This document shows positions 7,604 through 15,830 of a DNA stretch of 22,129 nucleotides, one piece after another. Numbering within the stretch: the first letter of the stretch is position 1; the number at the start of each line of letters is the position of its first letter. The stretch comes from Bacillota bacterium (GTDB taxonomy: Bacteria > Bacillota > Bacilli > Calditerricolales > Calditerricolaceae). Under the pieces are notes generated by a model, which did not search any database, was not told where the DNA came from, and was given only the letters and a program-made list of their open reading frames with translations. The position numbers and the translations under genes were made by a program. The DNA is taken from the NCBI GenBank assembly GCA_017577925.1, contig PKQU01000007.1, positions 1-22,129 on the forward strand. The letters are read 5' to 3'.

Positions 7604-9640
7604 CTAGTTTTCGTCGGCTTCTCTGAAATCAGCCAACTCCAGCCGGACGCGCTTGTCCTTGGGCAGCGGCGCGCCCGGCGCTATGCTCTGGCGAACCACG
7701 TAACCAGACCCGTGGACCTCGGCCCGCAGGCCCATTTCGCCGCAGACGGCCAGGGCGTCGCGTAGCGACAACCCGCGCAGGTCGGGCATGTAGCCGGTCT
7801 GCCCGTCCCCATCTCCACGCGCTCCGGTGGCGTTTGCCGCGCCGGACGGTCCGGCCGGGCGCTGCGCCGCTTGCCCCGGCTGAACCGTGGGAGCACCCGC
7901 ACCCGGCGCGCCGGGCTTGTCCTGGGGCACGTTCAGGTACAACAGGCTGTTGCGCATAATGGTCTTGAAGATCGGCGCCACCACCGCCCCGCCGCCACGC
8001 GCCGGGTCCACCTCCGGTTCGTCGACGACCACATAGACCAGCAGACGGGGGTGGTCCTTGGGGGCAAAACCAATAAAGGAGTAGACGTACTTCCCCGACA
8101 GGTAGCGACCGTCCGGTCCCACCTTCTGGGCCGTCCCCGTTTTACCCGCCACGCGCCATCCGTCGAGGGCGTAAGGCTGTCCGGTGCCGTCGGTCACCAC
8201 GGTCTCCAGGATGTCGCGCACCTGTTTGGCCGTGGCCTCGGAAACGACGCGACGGCGAACCTCCGGCTGCATCCGGTAGAGCACTTGCCCGGTTTCGGCA
8301 TCGCGGATCTCCTTGACAATATGCGGCTTGAGCAGATTCCCGCCGTTGGCGATGGCCGAGACGGCCACGGCCTGCTGAATGGCCGTGACGCCAACCCCTT
8401 GCCCAAAGGCCATGTTGGCCACGTCCGCCGGGTACATCTGGTGCGTGCGCTTGAGCAGGCCGGGGACTTCGCCCGGCAACTCGATGCCCGTCTTTTCACC
8501 GATGCCAAAGCGCATCACGTATTGGTAGAGGCGTTCTTTCCCCAGCCGCTGGTACCCGAGAATGACGAAGGCGACGTTGCTCGACTTCTGAACGCCTTCG
8601 AGAAACGTGATGCGCCCCCAGCCCCGGCGGTTGTGGTCGCGCACGGTGCCGAAGGGGCCGCTGATGCGTCCCGACAAATACGTTTCGTTCGGGTTGAACA
8701 GCTTCTCCTCGATCGCCGCAGCCAGGGTGATAATTTTAAAGGTGGACCCCGGTTCAAAGACGGAGGCGACGGCCCCGTTCAAAAACTGGCGGTAGTCCTT
8801 CACCTCCCAATACCGGTTCGGGTTGTAGGTGGGCCGGTTGGCCATGGCCAAAACCTCGCCCGTGTTCGGGTCCATGACGATCGCCGTCATGCTCTTGGGG
8901 CGAAAGCTTTTTTCCGCCTCGTCGAGGGCCTGCTCAACAAACGATTGGATTTGCTCGTCGAGGGTGAGCACGACGGTCTTCCCCGGCTTGGGCGGCCGCA
9001 CATCCTTGAGGCCGTTTGGCAACACGTTGCGCTTCAGGTCTCGCCACACGGTCATCGTGCCGGGCGTTCCGGCGAGCGCCTGATCATACGCCTGTTCGAT
9101 TCCCCCCACGGCCTTCCCGTCAAGGGACTGGAACCCGAGGACATGGGCGGCCAGCTCGCCGTTGGGGTAGTACCGGCGCGTCGTTTCCACCAGCGAGATA
9201 CCCGGAATGCCCAGCTTGCGCACCTGGTTGGCCTTTTCCCGATCGATCTTCCACCCGCCGGGACGCAATTCCACCTGATAGGCGTCCCGTCGCGTCAGGA
9301 GGTCAAGGATCTGGTCCTCCGACATGCCCAGTACCGGCGCCAGTTTGCGCGCCGCGTCCTCCGGATCTCGCACGCGGTGCTCATCCTTCGGGCTGATGGT
9401 GGCCACAACCGTATACGCCGTCGCGTTCTTGGCCAGTTCCTTGCCGTTCCGGTCGAGGATGGCCCCGCGCTCCGGAGGCACTTGGCTCCCCGCCGCCCAC
9501 ATCCGCTCGGCCCGCGCCACCAACCAATCGGCCTCAACCACCTGGAGCCAGAACAGGCGCGCGAGCAGGAAAAAAAAGAGCAGCGTAACGACTGCTCCCA
9601 TCAACAAGGCGCGCACCTTGATCGCCGTTTTTCCGTCCAT
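7604..9640 (-). CDS. pbpB: Class B penicillin-binding protein PBP2B, division transpeptidase with one PASTA domain
   Basis: Septal peptidoglycan transpeptidase, the FtsI equivalent. The 678-aa protein has an N-terminal membrane anchor (about 11-35) and a PBP dimerisation domain (starting near VPPERGAILDRNG, 54-66). The catalytic domain has STFK at 299-302, SSN at 353-355 and KTG at 500-502. A Pro/Ala/Gly-rich linker (about 575-616) leads to one C-terminal PASTA domain (about 617-672). B. subtilis PBP2B is usually described with two PASTA repeats, so one appears to be missing or replaced by the linker. The ATG start is preceded by a GGGGGG-type ribosome site and lies 15 nt after ftsL. It shares the overall architecture of the adjacent spoVD product, and the two are an old paralogous pair. 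Confidence 0.95.
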   Translation of the reverse strand: MDGKTAIKVRALLMGAVVTLLFFFLLARLFWLQVVEADWLVARAERMWAAGSQVPPERGAILDRNGKELAKNATAYTVVATISPKDEHRVRDPEDAARKLAPVLGMSEDQILDLLTRRDAYQVELRPGGWKIDREKANQVRKLGIPGISLVETTRRYYPNGELAAHVLGFQSLDGKAVGGIEQAYDQALAGTPGTMTVWRDLKRNVLPNGLKDVRPPKPGKTVVLTLDEQIQSFVEQALDEAEKSFRPKSMTAIVMDPNTGEVLAMANRPTYNPNRYWEVKDYRQFLNGAVASVFEPGSTFKIITLAAAIEEKLFNPNETYLSGRISGPFGTVRDHNRRGWGRITFLEGVQKSSNVAFVILGYQRLGKERLYQYVMRFGIGEKTGIELPGEVPGLLKRTHQMYPADVANMAFGQGVGVTAIQQAVAVSAIANGGNLLKPHIVKEIRDAETGQVLYRMQPEVRRRVVSEATAKQVRDILETVVTDGTGQPYALDGWRVAGKTGTAQKVGPDGRYLSGKYVYSFIGFAPKDHPRLLVYVVVDEPEVDPARGGGAVVAPIFKTIMRNSLLYLNVPQDKPGAPGAGAPTVQPGQAAQRPAGPSGAANATGARGDGDGQTGYMPDLRGLSLRDALAVCGEMGLRAEVHGSGYVVRQSIAPGAPLPKDKRVRLELADFREADEN

Positions 9641-9655
9641 GCGCGTCGTTCCCCC

Positions 9656-10027
9656 CTATGGACGGTCGAGCCACCGCACCGCGCCATCATTGGCCACAAG
9701 CCCATATTTCTTGGCAATCGCGTACACGCGCTGGGGCGAGCTGAGCTCAGCGATCTTCAGCTGCAGGGCAACGTTTTCCTCTCGGGTCTGGGCGATCTGC
9801 TTCTGGAGCGCCTGAATCTGGTAGTTATTCTCGACGATCTGGCTCTGCCGGTCCAGCAAGAAGACCAGGGTGGCCAGTACGGCGAGCAAAGCCCCCAGAT
9901 AGGCCAGTTTCTCGCCCATGGACAGCCGCGTGCGCGTCCGCACGGCCACCGTCCGCTTTGCGTGTTGACGCGGTTTGGCCTGCGGCTGCGCCACGGCCAG
10001 ATTCCCATAACCGAATCGCTTGCTCAC
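9656..10027 (-). CDS. ftsL: Cell division protein FtsL
   Basis: Small bitopic divisome protein, 123 aa. It has a basic N-terminal cytoplasmic tail (residues 1-40, rich in Lys/Arg), one membrane segment (about 41-58, LAYLGALLAVLATLVFLL) and an outer coiled coil (about 63-95, heptad-like IVENNYQIQALQKQIAQ). These are the FtsL/DivIC hallmarks. In Bacillus, FtsL works with DivIC and DivIB to activate PBP2B and FtsW. The GTG start (10025-10027) overlaps the rsmH stop as GTGA, with GGGGG 8 nt upstream, implying translational coupling. FtsL sequences are poorly conserved, so the assignment relies on topology plus position between rsmH and pbpB. Confidence 0.92.
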   Translation of the reverse strand: MSKRFGYGNLAVAQPQAKPRQHAKRTVAVRTRTRLSMGEKLAYLGALLAVLATLVFLLDRQSQIVENNYQIQALQKQIAQTREENVALQLKIAELSSPQRVYAIAKKYGLVANDGAVRWLDRP

Positions 10028-11001
10028 CCGTGGTTCCCCCTCTCTCCCGTATGCCCACCGGTCGCGTCACCTACCCGCTCGGCAATCCGCAGCTTGGCCG
10101 AGCGCGCGCGCGGATTGCGCCGGACCTCCTCTTGGCTCGGCACGATCGGCTTTTTCGTCAGCACCCGCACCAGCGGCTTCCTGCCGCACGCACATACCGG
10201 CAAACCGGGCGGACAGACGCACCCGCGGCTCCACTCCTGGAACGCTTGCTTGCAGATGCGGTCCTCCAGGGAGTGGAACGAGATCACCGCCACGCGCCCG
10301 CCCGCGGCAAGGTGCGCCACCGCCGCCTCCAGTCCTTCCCGAAGGGCGCCCAACTCGTCGTTGACAGCGATGCGCAGCGCTTGAAACGTGCGCCGGGCGG
10401 GGTGCGGGCCGGTGCGCCGCGCCGGCGCCGGAATCGCGCGCTTCACCACCTCGACCAGCTCGCCGGTCGTCTCGATCGGCTTCCTGGTCCGTGTCCGCAC
10501 AATCTCGCGGGCGATGGCCTTGGCGAAACGCTCTTCCCCGTAGCGCCAGAGAAGATCGGCCAGCTCCGCCTCCGTCCAGGTGTTGACGAGGTCGGCTGCG
10601 GTGAGGGGCAGCTCGGGATCCATCCGCATGTCGAGCGGCGCATCAAACCGGTAGCTGAAGCCCCGTTCCGCCTCGTCCACCTGCGGAGAGGAGACGCCCA
10701 GGTCAAACAAGATCCCGTGCACACGGCGAATTCCTTGTTCGGCCAAGACGGCAGCCAGATGGCGGAAGTTGCGCTTGACCAGGCGCACGCGATCGCGATA
10801 CGGCGCCAGACGCCTCGCCGCCGCTTCCAAGGCCGCATCATCCTGGTCCAGGGCGATCAGGAGCCCCTTCGGTCCCAGCTGCTCGGCAATGCGCAGGCTG
10901 TGCCCGCCGCCGCCCACCGTGCAATCAACGTAGACGCCGTCGGGCCGCACGGCCAGGGCCCCGACCGCCTCTTCTAAGAGCACGGATTGGTGAACGAACA
11001 C
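10024..11001 (-). CDS. rsmH: 16S rRNA (cytosine(1402)-N(4))-methyltransferase
   Basis: SAM-dependent methylation of C1402 in the ribosomal decoding centre. I place the start at GTG 10999-11001, giving MFVHQSVLLEEAV and 325 aa. AAGAGGG lies 7 nt upstream, whereas the longer open frame starts at a TTG at 11034 with no good ribosome site; another GTG one codon earlier is the main alternative. The SAM-binding motif DCTVGGGGHS is at about 26-35, the acidic LDQDDAAL at about 51-58, and the family-specific FDLGVSSPQVDEAERGFSY follows. The usual C-terminal ITFHSLEDR-like motif is present as VISFHSLEDRI. It is the second gene of the dcw operon and overlaps ftsL by 4 nt. Confidence 0.96.
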   Translation of the reverse strand: MFVHQSVLLEEAVGALAVRPDGVYVDCTVGGGGHSLRIAEQLGPKGLLIALDQDDAALEAAARRLAPYRDRVRLVKRNFRHLAAVLAEQGIRRVHGILFDLGVSSPQVDEAERGFSYRFDAPLDMRMDPELPLTAADLVNTWTEAELADLLWRYGEERFAKAIAREIVRTRTRKPIETTGELVEVVKRAIPAPARRTGPHPARRTFQALRIAVNDELGALREGLEAAVAHLAAGGRVAVISFHSLEDRICKQAFQEWSRGCVCPPGLPVCACGRKPLVRVLTKKPIVPSQEEVRRNPRARSAKLRIAERVGDATGGHTGERGNHG

Positions 11002-11052
11002 CACGCATCCCTCTTTTTTGGATATCCCGCACAACCGCTGCGACGAGCAACG

Positions 11053-11484
11053 CTACAAGTCCACATCCACGATGGCTTCGGCGATCTCCACAAACCGTTC
11101 CTGTTGCCGGCGAATGTAGTCTTCCCACTGTGCCTTGTCCCAAATCTCCACGCGGCTCCCCACACCGATGACCACGCAATCTTTGGTGAGGCGGGCGTAC
11201 TCGCGCAGGTTCGCCGGCAGGTTGATCCGCCCTTGCCGATCCACTTCGCATTCCACGGCACCGGAAAAGAAAAACCGCGTGAACGCCCGCGCGTCCGCGC
11301 GGGTAAAGGGGAGCGTCCGGAGTTTCTGTTCGAGGGCTTTCCACTCGCTGAGGGGGTAGGCAAACAAGCAGTGGTCCAGACCGCGTGTCACGACGAAGGG
11401 AGACCCCAGCCCTTCCCGGAACTTGGCCGGGATGGTGAGCCGTCCCTTGTCATCGAGGGCGTGCTGGAACTCCCCCATAAACAT
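11053..11484 (-). CDS. mraZ: Transcriptional regulator MraZ
   Basis: First gene of the dcw cluster, a ring-forming AbrB-fold DNA-binding protein that regulates its own operon in other bacteria. The start is set at ATG 11482-11484 (MFMGEFQHALDDKGR), giving 143 aa, the standard length. The open frame runs 12 codons further upstream, but those codons coincide with the repeat operator and look unrelated. Two tandem SpoVT-AbrB-like units each carry the DxxxR signature, DDKGR at 11-15 and DRQGR at 82-86. The gap to rsmH is 51 nt. Immediately upstream are four 10-bp repeats of the TGGG type, its probable binding site, and a sigma-A-like promoter. Confidence 0.96.
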   Translation of the reverse strand: MFMGEFQHALDDKGRLTIPAKFREGLGSPFVVTRGLDHCLFAYPLSEWKALEQKLRTLPFTRADARAFTRFFFSGAVECEVDRQGRINLPANLREYARLTKDCVVIGVGSRVEIWDKAQWEDYIRRQQERFVEIAEAIVDVDL

Positions 11485-11504
11485 GGCCCATCCCCCGTCT
11501 TGTT

Positions 11505-11540
11505 CCCCATTCTCCCCCACAGCTCCCCACTCTTCACCAC
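11505..11540 (-). promoter_or_regulatory. Probable MraZ operator: four 10-bp direct repeats
   Basis: Read on the minus strand, GTGGTG, GTGGGG, GTGGGG and ATGGGG begin at 11540, 11530, 11520 and 11510, so the period is exactly 10 bp. The last three contain TGGG at 11526-11529, 11516-11519 and 11506-11509; the first is degenerate. Published MraZ sites in E. coli are TGGGN repeats separated by 5 nt, the same spacing. The array lies directly downstream of the -10 box and ends 20 nt before the mraZ start, where bound MraZ would block initiation or early elongation. Confidence 0.8.
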
Positions 11541-11569
11541 GCTATACCCAATTCTCTACGCACAAGCAA
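11541..11569 (-). promoter_or_regulatory. Sigma-A-type promoter of the dcw operon
   Basis: On the minus strand, TTGCTT (11564-11569) is separated by exactly 17 nt from TATAGC (11541-11546). The -35 keeps the key TTG and the -10 keeps TATA. The predicted start site falls within the MraZ repeat array, and the leader before mraZ would be about 50 nt. Confidence 0.65.
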
Positions 11570-11704
11570 ATTCCTGCTGAGTTACGTAAATGATCCAAAA
11601 TCGCGACAATCGACTCATTTCGACACGGCGGGAAGGGAGGGAAAAAGGCCTAAGGGGGGGGGAGAATCGGGTAAGACCCGCGGCGGGACGTGCCGCCGTC
11701 CAAC

Positions 11705-11747
11705 CAAAAAACGGCCGCCGGTCCAGATAATCGGACCGGCGGCCGTT
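11705..11747 (-). terminator. Rho-independent terminator after ahcY
   Basis: A 15-bp perfect GC-rich stem (AACGGCCGCCGGTCC, 11710-11724 paired with 11733-11747) with an 8-nt loop is followed on the minus strand by a T-rich tail. It begins 25 nt after the ahcY stop and insulates the bshC-ahcY unit from the mraZ promoter. Confidence 0.93.
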
Positions 11748-11772
11748 CGTGCCCGGAATCCGTGTCCTTGCG

Positions 11773-13017
11773 TTACACCTTCCAGCTTTCAAGATACCGC
11801 TTTTGCGCGTCGGTGAGCTCGTCGATACGGATGCCCCGCGCCTCCAGCATGAAGCGGGCCACCTGCTGGTCGAGGGCATAGGGCACGTTCAACACGCGCG
11901 GGCCCACTTCGTGATGGTGTTCGTTGATATACTGGAGCGACAGCGCCTGCAGGGCGAAGGTCATGTCCATGATTTCCGCCGGATGCCCGTCGCCGGCGGC
12001 CAGGTTGACCAGGCGGCCTTCGGCGAGAAGGTAGAGCCGGCGGCCGTCCTCCAGGGTGTACTCGGTGATGTTCTTGCGCACCACGCGCACCGACCGGCTC
12101 AGCTTCTGCAGGTCGTTCTTGTTCACTTCCACATCGAAGTGGCCGGCGTTGGCCAAAATGGCCCCGTCCTTCATCTTGGGGAAGTGACGGGCGTCGATGC
12201 AGCTAGCGTTGCCGGTGACGGTAACGAAGATGTCTCCCAGCGGGGCAGCCTCTTCGAGCGGCATCACCTCAAAGCCGTCCATGTACGCCTCGATGGCCTT
12301 GATTGGATCCACCTCGGTGACGATGACGCGCGCCCCGAGGCCCTTGGCCCGCATGGCCACGCCCTTGCCACACCAGCCGTAGCCGACGACCACCGCCGTC
12401 TTGCCGGCCACGACCAGGTTGGTGGTGCGCATGATGCCGTCCCACACCGACTGCCCCGTGCCGTAGCGGTTGTCGAACAGGTGCTTGCAGTAGGCGTCGT
12501 TGACGGCCACCATGGGGAAGCGCAGCCGGCCTTCCTTTTCCAGTGCGCGCAGGCGGATAATCCCCGTCGTCGTCTCCTCGCATCCGCCGCGGATCTTCTT
12601 GGCCAAGTCCGGACGTTCGGCGTGCAGAAGGGCCACCAGGTCGCCGCCGTCGTCGATGATCAGGTCCGGCTCGGTCTCCAGCGTCTTGATGAGGAACGCC
12701 TTGTACTCGTCCGCCGTCACGTTGTACTTGGCGTAGACGGTGATGCCGTCCTCCACCAGCGCCGCGGCCACGTCGTCTTGGGTGGAGAGGGGATTCGACC
12801 CGGTAATGGCCACATTGGCCCCGCCCGCGTGGATTACCTTGGCCAGGTAGGCCGTTTTGGCCTCCAGGTGCAGGCAGATCACCACGTTCAGGCCGGCGAA
12901 GGGCTTGGTTCGTTCAAATTCCTCACGAATACGGTTGAGGACGGGCATGTGGGCGGCGGCCCACTCGATCTTCAGGTGGCCGTCTTTGGCCAGGGCCATG
13001 TCGCGAACGATGCTCAT
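11773..13017 (-). CDS. ahcY: Adenosylhomocysteinase (S-adenosyl-L-homocysteine hydrolase)
   Basis: Cytoplasmic NAD-dependent enzyme splitting S-adenosylhomocysteine into adenosine and homocysteine. The start is ATG 13015-13017 (MSIVRDMALA), preceded by AAGGAGG with 9 nt spacing, giving 414 aa; an open extension upstream lies inside bshC and is spurious. Visible motifs are CLHLEAKTA (48-56), DDGGD (122-126), CEETTTG (146-152), VNDAYCKHLFDN (172-183), the NAD-binding GYGWCGKG (212-219), NAGHFDVE (290-297) and GHPAEIMDM (344-352). It lacks the C-terminal KPxxYRY tail and the insert of eukaryotic-type enzymes and ends YLESWKV, the short type I associate with Thermotoga and other thermophiles. It lies 37 nt after bshC with no terminator between. 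AhcY is uncommon in Bacilli, which usually use MtnN and LuxS. Confidence 0.96.
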   Translation of the reverse strand: MSIVRDMALAKDGHLKIEWAAAHMPVLNRIREEFERTKPFAGLNVVICLHLEAKTAYLAKVIHAGGANVAITGSNPLSTQDDVAAALVEDGITVYAKYNVTADEYKAFLIKTLETEPDLIIDDGGDLVALLHAERPDLAKKIRGGCEETTTGIIRLRALEKEGRLRFPMVAVNDAYCKHLFDNRYGTGQSVWDGIMRTTNLVVAGKTAVVVGYGWCGKGVAMRAKGLGARVIVTEVDPIKAIEAYMDGFEVMPLEEAAPLGDIFVTVTGNASCIDARHFPKMKDGAILANAGHFDVEVNKNDLQKLSRSVRVVRKNITEYTLEDGRRLYLLAEGRLVNLAAGDGHPAEIMDMTFALQALSLQYINEHHHEVGPRVLNVPYALDQQVARFMLEARGIRIDELTDAQKRYLESWKV

Positions 13018-13054
13018 CGATCGGCTCCTCCTTCGGGGATCTCCCGTATCACGC

Positions 13055-14674
13055 TTACAACAACACGATGGCGTGGCGTCCGTCGGGCTCGCCGAGCGCG
13101 TCGAGCAGCTGGTCGACAAGCCCGTCGTACCGCACGAGGTAAGCGAAGACATTGAACACCCGCTCCTGAAGGCGGTCCTTCGGCCACAGCGACAAGCGCA
13201 CGCGGCTCAGCTGGCGCAGGGAGGCCTCATGGCGCCCCTCCCACTCCCGCTCGACGCGGCGGCGCAACCACGCGAGGCCCTCTTCCGCCCGCGCGCGGCT
13301 CGCCCCCGTAAGATCGCGCGCCGCCTGGCCCAGCGCCTCAAGCCGCTCGGCCAGCCGTTCGTACAGGGCGGCGAGGGCGGCCCCCGCTTCGGCAAAGGCC
13401 GCGTCGAAGTCCGGACGGCCGAGCCCCCTGCGCCACGCCGCCTCCAGAACCTCGGGCCCGGCCAGCGCATCGAGGGGGGACAGGCCCACGCGGCGAAGCG
13501 CCTTCTGCAGCGTCCCTTCGACCAGGGTGACGCTGAGGCGGGGCACCACCGGAGGCATCTCCCAACCGCCCAGGGCAAACAGCTCCCGGTACAGTCCCCA
13601 GTACGCGATTTCGCCCGGACCGCCCACAAAGGCGAGCACCGGCAGCAGGACTTCCTGCGTCAGCGGGCGGCTGACGACGTCGGCGGAAAATTCCTCCGGC
13701 GCTTCCGTCACCCGCCGCGCCAGCTCCCCCGGCGGCAGGCGGAGGGTGCCATCGTCGGTGACAAAGATGCCGTCCCTTACCCACAGCTTCTTGCGCTCCC
13801 CCGCCCCGGTCCAGAACAAGTGGGCGTCCCCCTCGCGCACGTCCACTTGGGGCGTCTGTCCCTGGGCCACAAACCACGCGGCATTACGGACCAACGCTGC
13901 GCGCAGTTCGTCGTTCTTCTCCACCACCGCCCGGAAGGCGTCCACCTTCAACGGAGCGAGGCGCACATCGCCTGAATCGAGCAGAACGAGACCGTGTTTC
14001 CCGAACAGCTCGGCCATCACCCGGGCAAAAAACGTCACCAGGGTGTCCGATTCGGCAGCGAAGGCGGTCAGCTTTTCCTGCCACGCCGGCTTGAACTCCG
14101 TGTCCGGCAGCAGGGCGAAGACCCGCTCAACGAAGGCCTCCAGCTCCCCCGCCGGCAGGCGCCATCGCGTGACGCTGACGCGGGTCTCCGGCAGGGTTGA
14201 CAGGCGCACCGTCTCCAGTGTGCGGTCGGGCGCCAGCACCGTCACATGCCCCGGTTCGGCCGCGTCGTGGTCTTCGCCGGCAATCCAGAACACCGGCACC
14301 ACCGGCCGGCCCAGACGCGCTTCCTCCCGCCGGGCCAAGCGAATCAGCGTGATCGCCTTGTACACCGTGTACAGGGGTCCGGTGAGGAGGCCCGCCTGCT
14401 GGCCGCCGACGACGACCAGCGCCGTCGGGTCGCGCAGGCGCTCCACGTTGGCCAAGGCAGCGGGATGGTTGCCGACGGCGCGGTTGAAGGCGGCCAAGGC
14501 GTCGGCGAGGGCGGTTCGGCGCTCGGCCGGATAGCGCAAGCGGGCGGCGCGCACATCCAGCGCCGCCACGTCAAACGGTGGATAGACAAAGCGCGCGCGG
14601 GCTGTGGCGCGGCCGTCGAGGTAGTCACGCACAAAGGGAGACAAGTCCGGCCATGCGGTTTTGACAATGTCCAA
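13055..14674 (-). CDS. bshC: Bacillithiol biosynthesis cysteine-adding enzyme
   Basis: Proposed last enzyme of bacillithiol synthesis, joining cysteine to GlcN-malate. I place the start at TTG 14672-14674 (MDIVKTAWPDLSPF): GGGAGG lies 8 nt upstream and the resulting 539 aa is the family length. An in-frame ATG at 14726-14728 would overlap the promoter. Family motifs are GGQQAGLLTGPLYTVYKA (90-107) and PVFWIAGEDHD (127-137), and a helical, coiled-coil-like arginine-rich stretch lies near the C-terminus. In B. subtilis the homologue yllA directly precedes mraZ; here ahcY intervenes. Co-transcription with ahcY could connect homocysteine recycling to the cysteine demand of this enzyme, which is inference. 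Confidence 0.95.
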   Translation of the reverse strand: MDIVKTAWPDLSPFVRDYLDGRATARARFVYPPFDVAALDVRAARLRYPAERRTALADALAAFNRAVGNHPAALANVERLRDPTALVVVGGQQAGLLTGPLYTVYKAITLIRLARREEARLGRPVVPVFWIAGEDHDAAEPGHVTVLAPDRTLETVRLSTLPETRVSVTRWRLPAGELEAFVERVFALLPDTEFKPAWQEKLTAFAAESDTLVTFFARVMAELFGKHGLVLLDSGDVRLAPLKVDAFRAVVEKNDELRAALVRNAAWFVAQGQTPQVDVREGDAHLFWTGAGERKKLWVRDGIFVTDDGTLRLPPGELARRVTEAPEEFSADVVSRPLTQEVLLPVLAFVGGPGEIAYWGLYRELFALGGWEMPPVVPRLSVTLVEGTLQKALRRVGLSPLDALAGPEVLEAAWRRGLGRPDFDAAFAEAGAALAALYERLAERLEALGQAARDLTGASRARAEEGLAWLRRRVEREWEGRHEASLRQLSRVRLSLWPKDRLQERVFNVFAYLVRYDGLVDQLLDALGEPDGRHAIVLL

Positions 14675-14712
14675 TTCGCGGCCCTCCCGGTTCGCCTGAT
14701 CGTTCCTCTCGC

Positions 14713-14742
14713 AGTATAGCACGGGCACTGCGGTGAGGACAA
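14713..14742 (-). promoter_or_regulatory. Sigma-A-type promoter of bshC-ahcY
   Basis: Minus-strand TTGTCC (14737-14742), an 18-nt spacer and TATACT (14713-14718). It sits in the 78-nt panE-bshC gap, about 38 nt before the TTG start chosen for bshC. If used, it would exclude the upstream in-frame ATG at 14728 as a start. Confidence 0.65.
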
Positions 14743-14752
14743 TTCCGATTGT

Positions 14753-15775
14753 TTATCCTGGATTACTTGGAAATTGTTTCTCTGGCTTGCCCAGCGATTC
14801 CTTGGCTCGGACCAGCCGGGCGAGGGTGGCGTTGACCGGCGCCGCGAGGCCCCGCCGGACGGCGCGGGAGGCCACCGCGCCGTTCAGATGGGCAATTTCT
14901 GTGGGCTGCCCGCGCGAAAGGTCCTGCAGCATCGACGAGAAGTTGGCCGCCGTCTTGCGGCAGACGGCGAGGGCCTCGGCCAACAGATCCTCGGCGATGG
15001 CGGCGCCCACGGTCCCGTCCCCGAGCGCAACGCCTTCGGCGGCCGCCACCGCCGCCACTTCCTCGACCACCGCGCGCATCACCGGATGCAGATCCATCGC
15101 CTCGACCAATGCCCCGTTGGGCACGCCGAGGAGCGCGGTGAGCGGGTTAATCGCGCAGTTGACAGCCAGCTTCCGCCACACGCGCGGGCGAATGTCGGGC
15201 GTCACGTGCGCCGCAAAGCCGGCCTGCCGCAGGACGGCCACCAGGGCGGAAAGCGCCGCATCCCCTTCGGGCCGTGTCCCTGCCCTCGGGTTCATCGGGC
15301 CCAGATGCGTCTCGCCCCGGCCGGTGTGGCGCACGCGCACGGCGTCCATCCGCAGCGCCCCCTCCGTCGTCACCGCCGCATAGAGGCGCGCATCGTCCAC
15401 CCACCGGGCCAGCACCTCCTCGTGGCCCAGCCCGTTAAGCCACGCCACCAGCCGCCCCGACGTCCCCAGCCACGCGGCGCACACCGGAGCGGCATTGGCG
15501 ACATGACGCTGCTTGACGCACAGCACTCCCCACGCCACCGGGCCATCTGGCGGATCGACGGTGGAAAAAGTTGGAACGCGCACATGAAGGATGGTACCCG
15601 CGGTTTCCACGAAAAGGCCCTCGGCCCGCAGCCGATCACGCTGGTCCCCGGTGCGCACCACCAGACGCACATCGGCTCCCGCAGCCGCCAGGCGTCCGGC
15701 CAGCAAAAGCCCCAGCGACCCGCCACCGATCACGGCGATGCGCCCCGCAGCGGCGGCCGTCTCCTCTACGATCAT
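14753..15775 (-). CDS. panE: 2-dehydropantoate 2-reductase (ketopantoate reductase)
   Basis: NADPH-dependent reduction of ketopantoate to pantoate, in the pantothenate/CoA pathway. The start is ATG 15773-15775 (MIVEETAAAAG), preceded by AGGAGGTG with a 5-nt spacer, giving 340 aa. The frame is open another 67 codons upstream but runs through a terminator. The Rossmann nucleotide-binding motif is IGGGSLG (16-22). The C-terminal helical domain carries RKLAVNCAINPLTAL (201-215), where K202 and N210 correspond to conserved active-site residues. In B. subtilis ylbQ (panE) lies next to yllA (bshC), the same neighbour as here. Distant members of this fold can act on other 2-oxo acids, so the substrate is assigned by family and synteny. 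Confidence 0.88.
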   Translation of the reverse strand: MIVEETAAAAGRIAVIGGGSLGLLLAGRLAAAGADVRLVVRTGDQRDRLRAEGLFVETAGTILHVRVPTFSTVDPPDGPVAWGVLCVKQRHVANAAPVCAAWLGTSGRLVAWLNGLGHEEVLARWVDDARLYAAVTTEGALRMDAVRVRHTGRGETHLGPMNPRAGTRPEGDAALSALVAVLRQAGFAAHVTPDIRPRVWRKLAVNCAINPLTALLGVPNGALVEAMDLHPVMRAVVEEVAAVAAAEGVALGDGTVGAAIAEDLLAEALAVCRKTAANFSSMLQDLSRGQPTEIAHLNGAVASRAVRRGLAAPVNATLARLVRAKESLGKPEKQFPSNPG

Positions 15776-15830
15776 GGTCGCACCTCCTGCGTTCGGTTTC
15801 CCTTCCCAACATACCGCTTTTACGCGCAAC

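Noticed and set aside
7446..7604. pbpB and spoVD as a recent tandem duplication
   Set aside because: They share architecture, but both lineages are old and conserved side by side in Bacillales, and the sequences are well diverged.
7871..10384. 837-codon plus-strand open frame antisense to pbpB, ftsL and rsmH
   Set aside because: No ribosome site, no recognisable domain, and composition rich in Arg, His, Pro and Gly, as expected from the complement of GC-rich genes. The minus-strand genes explain the region fully.
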